A DNA stretch of 48,766 bases from Brevundimonas diminuta 470-4. Lineage in GTDB: Bacteria > Pseudomonadota > Alphaproteobacteria > Caulobacterales > Caulobacteraceae. The stretch covers positions 1 to 48,766 of the forward strand of contig KB291731.1 of NCBI GenBank assembly GCA_000318405.1, in the 5' to 3' direction. Position 1 is the first letter of the stretch; each line of letters starts with the position of its first letter. This document shows, piece after piece, positions 1-7,415 of the stretch. Under the pieces are notes generated by a model. It did not search any database and was not told the DNA's origin. It saw only the letters and a list, made by a program, of their open reading frames with translations. The position numbers were made by a program, and so were the translations under genes.

Positions 1-82
1 GCCCCGTCAGGTCGAACGGATCATCCCAGCGGAACGTCTGGCCCGAGGGTTTTGGGGCGGAAGATGCGGCGGGGTTCGACAT
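1..82 (-). CDS. Acyl-CoA dehydrogenase (glutaryl-CoA dehydrogenase-like), N-terminus only
   Basis: Only the first 27 codons lie in the window; the gene runs off the left edge. It reads MSNPAASSAPKPS followed by GQTFRWDDPFDLTG. The W-x-DP-x-x-L segment resembles the stretch just before the first helix of glutaryl-CoA dehydrogenase-type acyl-CoA dehydrogenases (typically W/DDP, then a QLTEEE-like run). The ATG has an AGGAAC Shine-Dalgarno seven bases upstream. The gene diverges from the hydratase operon, and the palindrome at 144-163 lies between them. The family call rests on a very short stretch and could be wrong; that a real gene starts here is more secure. Confidence 0.45.
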   Translation of the reverse strand, partial: MSNPAASSAPKPSGQTFRWDDPFDLTG

Positions 83-143
83 GATGGGCGTTCCTGACGG
101 ACTGGAAGATGCGGGAATGCGCTTGCCAAGGCTGCGCGTTTAG

Positions 144-163
144 ATGATATAAAACTATATCAT
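144..163. promoter_or_regulatory. 20-bp perfect palindromic operator in a divergent promoter
   Basis: Arms ATGATATA and TATATCAT flank a 4-bp AAAC spacer, in an AT-rich island within GC-rich DNA. It lies 44 bp upstream of the hydratase ATG (208) and 61 bp upstream of the divergent ATG (82). Size and symmetry fit a dimeric regulator such as one of the two GntR proteins encoded at 5622-7374. Which regulator binds is inference. Confidence 0.6.
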
Positions 164-207
164 TTGATCCAGCAATGCCCTTGTGCGGCGCATCATCGGG
201 AGAAGGC

Positions 208-1494
208 ATGGGCCGGGGCTCCACCCTCGTTGAAAAGATCATCGCCCGGGCGGCCGGCGTGGACCGGGTTGCGCCCGGCCAGCTGGTGACGGCTCAGGTC
301 GATCTGGCCTTTGCACACGACAGTTCGGGGCCGCGCCGCTGGGCGCCGATGCTGCGTGAACTGGGCGTGGGCCTGTGGGATCCGCAGAAGGTCGCCATCG
401 TCTCGGACCACTATGTCCCGGCGGTTGACGCTGAATCCGCCCGTATCCTGAAGCTGGCGCGAGAGTTTGCGGCCGAACATCAGGTCGGCGCCTTCTTCGA
501 CATGGTGGGCATCTGCCACCTGGTCCTGCCCGAGCATGGCCTGATCCGGCCGGGCGCCTTCGTGGCGGGGGGCGACAGTCACTCGCCGACAGCGGGGGCC
601 TTCGGCGCCTATGCAGCAGGCTATGGCGCCACCGACATGGCCGCCATCGTCGCCACCGGCGAAACCTGGCTGGCCGTGCCCGAGACGATCCGCGTCGAGT
701 GGTCGGGCCGGTTCGGCGCGGGCGTTGCGGCCAAGGACATCATGCTGTTCCTGTGCCGCGAACTGGGCATGGACAACGCCTTCAAGGCCATTGAATACGG
801 CGGCGACACGGTCGAGGGCCTGTCGATGGCCGAACGCATGGTCCTGTGCAACATGGCCGCCGAACTGGGCTGCGAAGCCGGGGTCGTGGCGCCGGACCGG
901 ACGACGTTTGCCTATCTGCGCGCGGCCGGGCGTCCGGTCGAGGATGAGGCGGCGGCCCTGGCGCTGGCGTCGGACCGCGATGCTGTCTACGCCGCCGTTC
1001 ACCGCTTCGATGCGGCGACGCTTCAGCCTCAGATCGCCGCGCCGCATGATCCGTCACGCACTCAGGACGTGACCGAACACGCCGGGATCAAGGTGGATCA
1101 GTGCTATATCGGCGCCTGCGTCGGGGCCAAGATCGAAGACCTGCGCATGGCCGCCGCCGTGTTGAAGGGCCGCAAGGTGTCGCCGGACACCCGCCTGCTG
1201 ATCGCTCCGGCGTCCCAGAAAACCACGACGACAGCGACGCAGGACGGCACCTTGCAGACGCTGATGGAGGCGGGCGCGGTCCTGCTGCCGTCCGGCTGCG
1301 GCGCCTGTGCTGGCTATGGCGCCGGGGTGCTGGCCGACGGTGAGGTCTGCATCTCTTCGACCAACCGCAACTTCAAGGGGCGCATGGGATCCAAGGAGGC
1401 GCAGGTCTATCTCGGCTCGCCCTATTCCGTGGCCGCCGCCGCCGTCGAGGGCCGCATTGCTGATCCGCGTCAGTTCCTGGGAGAGACGGCATGA
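208..1494 (+). CDS. Aconitase-family hydratase large subunit (LeuC / dimethylmaleate hydratase DmdA-like)
   Basis: This 428-residue [4Fe-4S] hydro-lyase large subunit has the length of the short archaeal/clostridial LeuC type, not full aconitase. A GGDSHSPTAGAFGA segment (about residues 121-134) is the substrate/cluster region. Cluster cysteines are C304 (GACVGAK) and C364/C367 (GCGAC). The ATG at 208 is preceded by GGGAGAAGG; an in-frame ATG at 175 lacks such a site. The stop overlaps the small-subunit start (ATGA). Family members act on isopropylmalate, homocitrate, maleate, citraconate or dimethylmaleate. The next genes are a small subunit and an isocitrate-lyase-family lyase rather than LeuB/LeuA, so I favour a catabolic maleate-type hydratase over leucine biosynthesis. 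The exact substrate is not readable from sequence. Confidence 0.85.
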   Translation: MGRGSTLVEKIIARAAGVDRVAPGQLVTAQVDLAFAHDSSGPRRWAPMLRELGVGLWDPQKVAIVSDHYVPAVDAESARILKLAREFAAEHQVGAFFDMVGICHLVLPEHGLIRPGAFVAGGDSHSPTAGAFGAYAAGYGATDMAAIVATGETWLAVPETIRVEWSGRFGAGVAAKDIMLFLCRELGMDNAFKAIEYGGDTVEGLSMAERMVLCNMAAELGCEAGVVAPDRTTFAYLRAAGRPVEDEAAALALASDRDAVYAAVHRFDAATLQPQIAAPHDPSRTQDVTEHAGIKVDQCYIGACVGAKIEDLRMAAAVLKGRKVSPDTRLLIAPASQKTTTTATQDGTLQTLMEAGAVLLPSGCGACAGYGAGVLADGEVCISSTNRNFKGRMGSKEAQVYLGSPYSVAAAAVEGRIADPRQFLGETA

Positions 1495-1979
1495 GCGGTC
1501 GGGCCTTCGTCTTCGGCGACAATATCGACACCGACGTCATGGCGCCGGGCACGCTGATGAAGCTGCCGCCCGAGGAACTGGCGCAGCATTGTCTGGCCGC
1601 TGTCGATCCTGACTTCGCCCGCACGGTGGCCAAGGGCGACTTCGTCGTCGGCGGTCGCAGCTTCGGCATCGGCTCGTCGCGCGAGCAGGCGGCGGTGTCG
1701 TTGAGCCTGCTGGGCGTGCGCGCCGTGATCGCGCGCTCCTTCGCCCGCATCTTCTGGCGCAATGCGATCAATCTGGGTGTGCCGTGCATCACCCTTGAGC
1801 AGGCGAGCGAGATTTCCGCAGGCGACCGGCTGGAGGTCGATCTGGCGGCCGGGCGTCTGACGAATCTGACGACGGGGCGGGGCTATGATTTCACGCCCCT
1901 GCCGCCGCACCTTATGGCCATGATGGATGACGGGGGGCTGATGCCGCACCTGAAGAAGAAGCTGGCGGGCGCCGCATGA
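1491..1979 (+). CDS. Aconitase-family hydratase small subunit (LeuD / DmdB-like)
   Basis: A 162-residue swivel-domain subunit, partner of the upstream large subunit. It opens with VFGDNIDTDVMAPG (residues 7-20), the typical LeuD start, and carries the substrate-binding loop GRSFGIGSSREQA (about 55-67). That is the normal length for the short LeuD type. The gene is translationally coupled at both ends: ATGA overlaps with the large subunit (1491-1494) and with the lyase (1976-1979). The loop residues that separate isopropylmalate from maleate-type substrates cannot be assigned with confidence by eye. Confidence 0.87.
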   Translation: MSGRAFVFGDNIDTDVMAPGTLMKLPPEELAQHCLAAVDPDFARTVAKGDFVVGGRSFGIGSSREQAAVSLSLLGVRAVIARSFARIFWRNAINLGVPCITLEQASEISAGDRLEVDLAAGRLTNLTTGRGYDFTPLPPHLMAMMDDGGLMPHLKKKLAGAA

Positions 1980-2863
1980 GCGGGCGTCTGAACCTGCGTC
2001 GTCGGCTCAAGCAGTCGCCCGCCCTGCTGGCGCCGGGCTGTTATGACGCCCTGTCCGGCCTGCTGATCCAGCAGGCGGGCTTCGAGGCGGCCTATCTGTC
2101 GGGCGCCTCGGTCGCCTATACCCAGCTGGGGCGGCCCGATATCGGCCTGGTCAGTCTGGATCACGTCGTTGACGTGGCGGCGCGCATCACCGAGCGGATC
2201 GACATTCCTCTGATCGTCGACGCCGATACCGGCTTCGGCAACGCCCTGAACATGGGCCGGACGGTGCGGCTGTTCGAGCGCGCGGGCGCCCGCGCGATCC
2301 AGATCGAGGACCAGACCTTCCCCAAGCGATGCGGCCATCTGCGCGGCAAGGGCGTGATTTCGGCGCAGGAGATGGCGGGCAAAGTCCGCGCCGCCGTCGA
2401 TGCGCGCCACGACGACGACACCCTGATCATCGCCCGCACCGACGCCATCGCGGTCGAAGGCTTTGAGGCGGCGATGGATCGCGCCGAACTGTTCCTTGAG
2501 GCCGGGGCCGACGTCCTGTTCGTCGAGGCACCGCGCGATCTGGAGCAGATGGGGGCGGTGGCCGAACGCTTCGCCGCCCGCGTGCCCCTGCTGGCCAATA
2601 TGGTCGAGGGCGGAGACACGCCGCTGAGTTCGGCCGACAGCCTGTCGGCGCTGGGCTATCGTCTGGTGATCGCGCCGGGCGCGATGGTGCGCGCCGTCAT
2701 TCCGGCCGTCGAAGCCTTCCTGTCGGTGCTGAAGCGCGACGGCGGCACGGCGGCTCATCGCCAGCACATGACGGACCTGATGGGGGTCAACGCCCGCATC
2801 GGCCTGGATGAGATGATGGCGCTGGGACAGCGATACGAAGCGCAGGAAGAGGAGAAGGCATGA
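1976..2863 (+). CDS. Isocitrate lyase/PEP mutase family lyase (2,3-dimethylmalate lyase-like)
   Basis: A 295-residue TIM-barrel C-C lyase. Hallmarks are YLSGASVA (40-47), VDADTGFGN (81-89, Mg-binding acidic residues), QIED (109-112) and the active-site KRCGH at 117-121. Its size matches 2-methylisocitrate lyase, carboxyphosphonoenolpyruvate mutase-like proteins and 2,3-dimethylmalate lyase. In Eubacterium barkeri, dimethylmalate lyase works directly after a LeuCD-type dimethylmaleate hydratase, giving pyruvate and propionate, and the gene order here is the same. It is coupled by ATGA overlaps on both sides (1976-1979, 2860-2863). 2-Methylisocitrate lyase is a less likely alternative because no methylcitrate synthase or dehydratase is nearby. 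Confidence 0.82.
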   Translation: MSGRLNLRRRLKQSPALLAPGCYDALSGLLIQQAGFEAAYLSGASVAYTQLGRPDIGLVSLDHVVDVAARITERIDIPLIVDADTGFGNALNMGRTVRLFERAGARAIQIEDQTFPKRCGHLRGKGVISAQEMAGKVRAAVDARHDDDTLIIARTDAIAVEGFEAAMDRAELFLEAGADVLFVEAPRDLEQMGAVAERFAARVPLLANMVEGGDTPLSSADSLSALGYRLVIAPGAMVRAVIPAVEAFLSVLKRDGGTAAHRQHMTDLMGVNARIGLDEMMALGQRYEAQEEEKA

Positions 2864-3810
2864 CGGTCGCGGACCCCAACCTCTACGACTACTGGCCCTA
2901 TCGGGACCGGCCCAAGATCGTCTGGCCCGGCGGCAAGAAACTGGCCTTCTGGGTCGCGCCGAACATCGAGTTCTATGAGTTCGACCCCGCGAAGAACCCC
3001 GGCCGCGCCGGCTGGCCCAAGCCTGCGCCCGATGTCGTCGCCTATTCCCAGCGCGACTGGGGCAACCGGGTCGGCCACTGGCGGCTGATGGAACTGCTGG
3101 ACAAATACGGCCTGCGCGGCTCGGTGTCGCTGAACGTCGCCCTGTGCGACCACCATCCCGAGATCATCGAGGCCTGCGTCGAGCGGAACTGGGAGTTCTT
3201 TTCGCACGGTATCTACAACACCCGCTATTCCTACGGCATGGACGAGGCGCAGGAGCGCGCCATCATCGAAGACGCCATCCGGACGGTTGAAAAGGCTAGC
3301 GGCCAGCGCATCCGCGGCTATCTGGCCCCGGCTCTGACGCACACCGAACGGACGATGGATCTGATCGCCGAGAACGACTTCTGGTACACCTGCGACCTGT
3401 TCCAGGACGACCAGCCGCAGCCGGTGAAGACGGCGTCGGGCAAGCTGATTTCGCTGCCCTATTCGCTGGAGGTGAACGACGTCATCACCTACGGCGCACT
3501 GGGGATGAGCCCGGCGCGCTATACCGACATCCTGAAGCGGCACTTCGACCAACTGCTGGAAGAGGGCGAGCAGAGCGGCACGGTCATGTGCATTCCCCTG
3601 CACGCCTATCTGGTCAGCCAGCCGCACCGCATCGGCCCGTTCGAAGAGGCGCTGAAACACGTGATGGGCCACGCCGACGACGTGTGGTTCGCCACCGGCG
3701 CCGAGATCGCCGGCTACTATCGCGACCACTGCTGGGACCAGACGCAGGCCGATATCGCGGCAAGAGGCTGCGCGACCGGAGGAAAGGGGTTCGGCCATGG
3801 CGCTGCCTGA
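2860..3810 (+). CDS. CE4-fold amidohydrolase, PuuE allantoinase-like (paralogue 1)
   Basis: This 316-residue protein of the polysaccharide-deacetylase superfamily belongs to the PuuE-like branch that hydrolyses cyclic amides rather than glycans. It has no signal peptide, so it is cytoplasmic. The classical TFDDG metal motif is replaced by NIEFYEF (35-41). The second motif keeps one histidine (H116 in FFSHGIYN) but lacks the second histidine of HxxxH. This matches the metal-poor sites of PuuE allantoinase. RDWGNRVG (65-72) is shared with the next gene. Its position in the hydratase-lyase operon suggests it opens a ring or cleaves an amide before the maleate-type steps. The substrate is unknown. 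Confidence 0.78.
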   Translation: MTVADPNLYDYWPYRDRPKIVWPGGKKLAFWVAPNIEFYEFDPAKNPGRAGWPKPAPDVVAYSQRDWGNRVGHWRLMELLDKYGLRGSVSLNVALCDHHPEIIEACVERNWEFFSHGIYNTRYSYGMDEAQERAIIEDAIRTVEKASGQRIRGYLAPALTHTERTMDLIAENDFWYTCDLFQDDQPQPVKTASGKLISLPYSLEVNDVITYGALGMSPARYTDILKRHFDQLLEEGEQSGTVMCIPLHAYLVSQPHRIGPFEEALKHVMGHADDVWFATGAEIAGYYRDHCWDQTQADIAARGCATGGKGFGHGAA

Positions 3811-4711
3811 GGACTATCTGACCTATCCGCACCGCTCCTACGGCATGGATCAGACGCTGTATCCGTGGCGTCCCGCGACCGAGCGGCCGAATATGGCCTG
3901 GCCGGACGGCAAGACGGCCGCCGCCATGATCGTGGTCCCGCTGGAGTTCCATCGCCTGAACCCGCAGGGCAAGCCGTTCAAGCATCCCGGCGCCATGCAG
4001 ACGACCTATCCGGATCTGCGCCACTTCACGACCCGCGACTACGGCAATCGGGTCGGGGTGTTCCGCATTCTGGACGCGCTGAAGGCGAGAGGGCTGAAGG
4101 CGGTGTTTCCGATCAATGCGGTCCTGCTGGAACGCGCGCGGCCGCTGGTCGAGGCCATCCTCGCCGATGGGCACGAGATCGCCGCCTATGGCTGGGAGGC
4201 GGACTGCATCCACTGGAGCGGGCTTGAGCAAGGCGTCGAAGCGGAATGGATCGGCCGCACGCGCGACGCCTTCGACAGGGCGGGACTGAAGCCGCGCGCC
4301 TGGATGAGCCCGGCGCGGCAGCAGTCGTTCCAGACGCTGGACCTGATCGCCGAGGCGGGTTTCGACATCTGTCTGGACTGGGAGCAGGACACGGTTCCCG
4401 TGCCGATGCAGACCGAAAAGGGCGTGGTCTGGGCGGCGCCTTTGTCGAATGAACTGGATGACCGCACCCTGCTGACCGTGCGCCTTCAGACCGAGGACGA
4501 ATGGGCCGATCAGGTGCTGGAGGCGATCCGCCTGCACAAGGCCGAGGCCGACCGTTTCGGCGGCCAGGTCGTCGGCTTCACCCTGACCCCTTACGTCAGC
4601 GGCCTGCCGTTCCGGATGAAGTCTGTCCGCCGCGTGCTGGACGGTCTGGCGCAGGACGACGCCGTATGGACCGCCGGCGTCTCAGAGATTGTCGAGGCGG
4701 CGCGCGGCTGA
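3797..4711 (+). CDS. CE4-fold amidohydrolase, PuuE-like (paralogue 2, motif histidine lost)
   Basis: A 304-residue paralogue of the preceding protein, whose 3' end it overlaps by 14 bp. They share the TRDYGNRVGVFR core (79-90) and a SPARQQSFQTLDLIAEAGFD segment corresponding to APALTHTERTMDLIAEN in paralogue 1. At the second CE4 motif it reads EIAAYGWEAD, so the histidine kept in paralogue 1 (SHG) is tyrosine 131 here. It may be a non-catalytic partner subunit of paralogue 1, or use other residues. It has no signal peptide and is the last gene of the operon, followed by a strong hairpin. Confidence 0.75.
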   Translation: MALPEDYLTYPHRSYGMDQTLYPWRPATERPNMAWPDGKTAAAMIVVPLEFHRLNPQGKPFKHPGAMQTTYPDLRHFTTRDYGNRVGVFRILDALKARGLKAVFPINAVLLERARPLVEAILADGHEIAAYGWEADCIHWSGLEQGVEAEWIGRTRDAFDRAGLKPRAWMSPARQQSFQTLDLIAEAGFDICLDWEQDTVPVPMQTEKGVVWAAPLSNELDDRTLLTVRLQTEDEWADQVLEAIRLHKAEADRFGGQVVGFTLTPYVSGLPFRMKSVRRVLDGLAQDDAVWTAGVSEIVEAARG

Positions 4712-4785
4712 GGCCGCCGTCGTCCCGGCTCCAAGCTCGGTCGTTGCCCCCAACCTTCGGCCGGGAAGCGTAAAAGCGTAAAAAG

Positions 4786-4815
4786 AAGGGCGGCGGATTT
4801 CGGTCCGCCGCCCTT
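4786..4815. terminator. Bidirectional hairpin between convergent genes
   Basis: A perfect 12-bp stem (AAGGGCGGCGGA / TCCGCCGCCCTT) closes a 6-base TTTCGG loop. It sits between the amidohydrolase operon and the convergent amidase gene. The flanks are A-rich on the left and TTCGGTT on the right. Confidence 0.8.
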
Positions 4816-4838
4816 CGGTTCTTCAGGCTGCTGTCGGC

Positions 4839-5531
4839 TCAGCGCGCGGCCAGCCAGTCCAGCACCTCCTGCGCCGACACCACGTCGGCGTATTTCAGCT
4901 GAAGGTCGGTCAGATTGGCGTAGTGGTAGCTCTCGTGCTTGTCCGCCACGCACTCTTCGGCGACGATGGTGCGGAAGCCGTACGACAGGCTGTCCACCGC
5001 CGTGGCGCGCACGCAGCCCGAGGTCGAGCCCCCCGTCACCAGGACCGTATCCACCTTGTGCCAGCGCAGGTAGGAGTTCAGCGGCGTCTCGAAGAAGGCC
5101 GAGGGCATCCGCTTGGTGTAGATCAGGTCCACAGCCTCATCGATCTGGCAACGCGGATCGAGGGCGTGGCGTTCGGACCCGTATTTGATGTTCTGCAGGC
5201 TGTCGGGCGTATCGGTGCGCGTGCCCCAGACGCCCGCGTCCCCGGCGTCGGCCTTGTAGGCCACATGGCTCCAGATCACCGGCATCCCCTTGGCGCGCGC
5301 GGCGGCCGAGATGCGGTTGGTGAAGCCGATCTGGTCGGGATGGGTCACATAGGCCGTCTTCGGAAACAGGTCGGGGCGGGGGTAGGACTGCTGGAAGTCG
5401 ACGTTCACGACGGCCAGTTTCTCGCCGAAGCCGAAACGGGCGCGGGCGGGATTGGCCTTGACCGCCTCGAACAACTCGCGCGCCGTCTTGTTCTCGCAGA
5501 TCATGGTCGGTTCGAAGACAAGGTCGCTCAA
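4839..5531 (-). CDS. Isochorismatase-fold cysteine amidohydrolase
   Basis: A 230-residue isochorismatase-like hydrolase with the complete catalytic triad: D45 (VVNVDFQQ), K140 (YTKRMPSAFF) and C173 (GGSTSGCVRAT). Relatives include N-carbamoylsarcosine amidase, nicotinamidase and maleamate amidase NicF. With a maleate-type hydratase next door, a (substituted) maleamate amidase is a reasonable guess. The start is uncertain. TTG at 5531 has AGGGAC nine bases upstream and is preferred; a TTG at 5567 lies in the AT-rich promoter region and the first ATG is at 5504. The gene forms its own transcription unit, next to and co-directional with a GntR gene. Confidence 0.85.
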   Translation of the reverse strand: MSDLVFEPTMICENKTARELFEAVKANPARARFGFGEKLAVVNVDFQQSYPRPDLFPKTAYVTHPDQIGFTNRISAAARAKGMPVIWSHVAYKADAGDAGVWGTRTDTPDSLQNIKYGSERHALDPRCQIDEAVDLIYTKRMPSAFFETPLNSYLRWHKVDTVLVTGGSTSGCVRATAVDSLSYGFRTIVAEECVADKHESYHYANLTDLQLKYADVVSAQEVLDWLAAR

Positions 5532-5621
5532 GGTCGGTCCGTCCCTAATGGTATAAAGATAGGACAACTATAGACCGTCCTGCGGCGGGCGCCAGCCGGT
5601 CCTGATGCGGCGCAGCGGAAA

Positions 5622-6422
5622 TCAGGCCCCGTCCTGCCAGTTTCCTTCTTCGCGGCGGCTGAGCAGGTGATAGCGGAAGCGGTCGGCGTGATAATGGGCG
5701 TGAATATACTGAACCGGTTCGCCGTCGGCCCGTCGCATGATCCGCTCGATCCGGAGCAGGGGCGACCCGATCGCCACCTGAAGCGCCGAGGCCGCAGCGG
5801 TGTCGGCTCCGACTGACGAGATCCACAGTTCAGCCTCATGCGGCGTCGCCCCGGCTCGCTCCAGCAGGTCCAGCATGGACTGTTCAGCGAAGGCGGCGTC
5901 GTCACATCCGCTGGCGACGAACTCCGGCAACCACGACACAAGATAGGAAAACGGCGTCTCGCCCAACCGACGCAGGCGGGTGATGCGCCGCACAGGGGCG
6001 CCGGGGATGACCGCCAGCGCGTGCGCGACGTCGCTATCGGCTGCGACGGACCGGCTTTCCAGCAACTCGACCTGGGTTTCGTGCCCCATGGTCTTGAGCG
6101 AATCCATCAGGGTAGAGAAGGACCCTGTCACCACGGGCAGTTCGACCTGCGGCGCCACCACCGTGCCGCGGCCCCGATGGCGCGTGACCAGGCCCGCATC
6201 GGCCAGTTCATTCATGGCGCGCTTGATCGTAATGCGCGACGCGCCCAGCAATTCTGCGATCTGATGCTCGCCGGGCAACAGGGAGCCGGGCTGAAACACG
6301 CCGCGCCGGATGCGCTCGGCCAGCAGCAGCCGAACCTGATGATAGAGGGGGATCGGCAGCCTGTCGTCCAGAAGCTCGGGACGCAGATCCAAGGCGTCGT
6401 CTGTCGGCGGGGATGATGTCAT
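5622..6422 (-). CDS. GntR-family (HutC/UTRA) transcriptional regulator 1
   Basis: A 266-residue regulator. The winged HTH starts at LPIPLYHQVRLLLAERI and includes the helix SRITIKRAMNELADAGLV. It is followed by a UTRA ligand domain (about residues 95-245), in which AxxIPxGAPVRRITRLRR and FSYLVSWLP are typical HutC-subfamily elements. ATG 6422 is chosen because the upstream TTG 6458 has no ribosome site. It is divergent from a second regulator of the same subfamily across 121 bp, and co-directional with the amidase gene. It probably controls part of block A in response to a pathway intermediate. Confidence 0.88.
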   Translation of the reverse strand: MTSSPPTDDALDLRPELLDDRLPIPLYHQVRLLLAERIRRGVFQPGSLLPGEHQIAELLGASRITIKRAMNELADAGLVTRHRGRGTVVAPQVELPVVTGSFSTLMDSLKTMGHETQVELLESRSVAADSDVAHALAVIPGAPVRRITRLRRLGETPFSYLVSWLPEFVASGCDDAAFAEQSMLDLLERAGATPHEAELWISSVGADTAAASALQVAIGSPLLRIERIMRRADGEPVQYIHAHYHADRFRYHLLSRREEGNWQDGA

Positions 6423-6543
6423 GCCGTCTTGTGTGGCTTGCGGCGGCGACGGAGACAAGCCGGAGTGGCCAAGCCGCTAAGGTCTGATAATAAGCACAAG
6501 TTCGCTAATTGACGACGCAGGCCCTGACGCCAGCGTGTGGAGG

Positions 6544-7374
6544 ATGAGCTTGGCCAGACAGGGCGCCGGGGCAGGGACCGATATCGGTCGGCGCAGCCTC
6601 AAGGCGGACGGCGGTTCCAGCAGCCTGCCGATCTACCACCAGCTGACCACCATTCTGCGTCAGCAGATCAAGGACAGCGCCTTTGCGCCCGAGCAGCCGC
6701 TGCCGTCCGAAATGCAGTTGGCGGCGGCCTATGACGTGTCGCGCGTGACGGTGCGGCGCGCGCTGGATCTGCTGGAACGCGAAGGCTGGATTCGACGCAA
6801 GCATGGCGTCGGCACCTTCGTCGCCCCGCGCGCGGATGAGGCGCAGCGAGAGGAAAGCCGGGTGTCGGGTCTGGTCGAGAACCTCATCACCCTGGGGCTT
6901 GAGACGACGGCGCGGCTGCTGGCCTATGAACCCGAGGCGCCGACGCCGGCCGCCGTGCTTCAGGCGCTGGACCTTCCCGCCGACGAGCGCGCCCTGCGGA
7001 TCGAACGCCTGCGTTTCTTCAAGGACAAGCCCCTGTCGGTGACGACGGTATGGCTGCCGAGCTCGGTCGCCCACCTGACGCCCCGGAGCGTCATAGACGA
7101 CCGGCCGATCATGCGCATTCTGGAAGGCGGGGGGATACGCGCCCAGCGCGCCGAACAGACCATCAGCGCCATTCCCGCCGACGACGCGGCGGCCAATAAG
7201 CTGAATGTGGCCATCGGGGCGCCGCTGCTGCGCCTGCGCCGGACGGTGTTCGACGGCGACGGCCGCCCGTTCGAGCACCAGGTCGGCCTCTATAATCCCG
7301 ATCAGTATGAGTACCACATGCTGCTGACGCGCGATAACAGCTCGGCCCGTCCGCAGTGGCGCCACATCGGCTGA
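6544..7374 (+). CDS. GntR-family (HutC/UTRA) transcriptional regulator 2
   Basis: A regulator of about 276 residues. The HTH (LPIYHQLTTILRQQIKDSAFAP, then VSRVTVRRALDLLEREGWI) is followed by a UTRA domain with LDLPADERALRIERLRFF and VTTVWLPSSVAHL. It is clearly paralogous to the divergent regulator. The start is ambiguous: GGAGG directly abuts ATG 6544, while TTG 6550 sits six bases downstream of the same GGAGG and may be the real start. It ends in an exceptionally strong hairpin shared with the convergent aldehyde dehydrogenase gene. It is a candidate reader of either the GTAT-N8-ATAC sites or the 144-163 palindrome. Confidence 0.87.
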   Translation: MSLARQGAGAGTDIGRRSLKADGGSSSLPIYHQLTTILRQQIKDSAFAPEQPLPSEMQLAAAYDVSRVTVRRALDLLEREGWIRRKHGVGTFVAPRADEAQREESRVSGLVENLITLGLETTARLLAYEPEAPTPAAVLQALDLPADERALRIERLRFFKDKPLSVTTVWLPSSVAHLTPRSVIDDRPIMRILEGGGIRAQRAEQTISAIPADDAAANKLNVAIGAPLLRLRRTVFDGDGRPFEHQVGLYNPDQYEYHMLLTRDNSSARPQWRHIG

Positions 7375-7411
7375 GACAGGGTGCGGCGGGACAGGCCCGC
7401 CGCACCCTGTC
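7375..7411. terminator. 16-bp perfect-stem hairpin between convergent genes
   Basis: The left arm 7375-7390 begins on the base after the regulator's TGA. The right arm is 7396-7411 and the loop is ACAGG. All 16 pairs match. It ends four bases before the aldehyde dehydrogenase stop codon. There is no U-tract in either direction, so it may act as a transcript-end stabiliser or with Rho. Confidence 0.7.
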
Positions 7412-7415
7412 GGGA

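Noticed and set aside
193-1047. Long open frame antisense to the hydratase large subunit
   Set aside because: High-GC shadow of a clearly conserved gene; the translation is arginine/glycine-rich with no family features. The same applies to other long antisense frames such as 1883-2767, 20960-22876, 29588-31141 and 32527-35205.
208-1979. Leucine biosynthesis leuCD
   Set aside because: No leuA, leuB or other biosynthetic neighbours; the coupled downstream genes are a lyase and amidohydrolases. Not excluded, only less likely.
5551-5566. GTAT-N8-GACA as a fifth block A operator upstream of the amidase
   Set aside because: Two mismatches in the right arm and a different offset from the start codon; too weak to list as a site.
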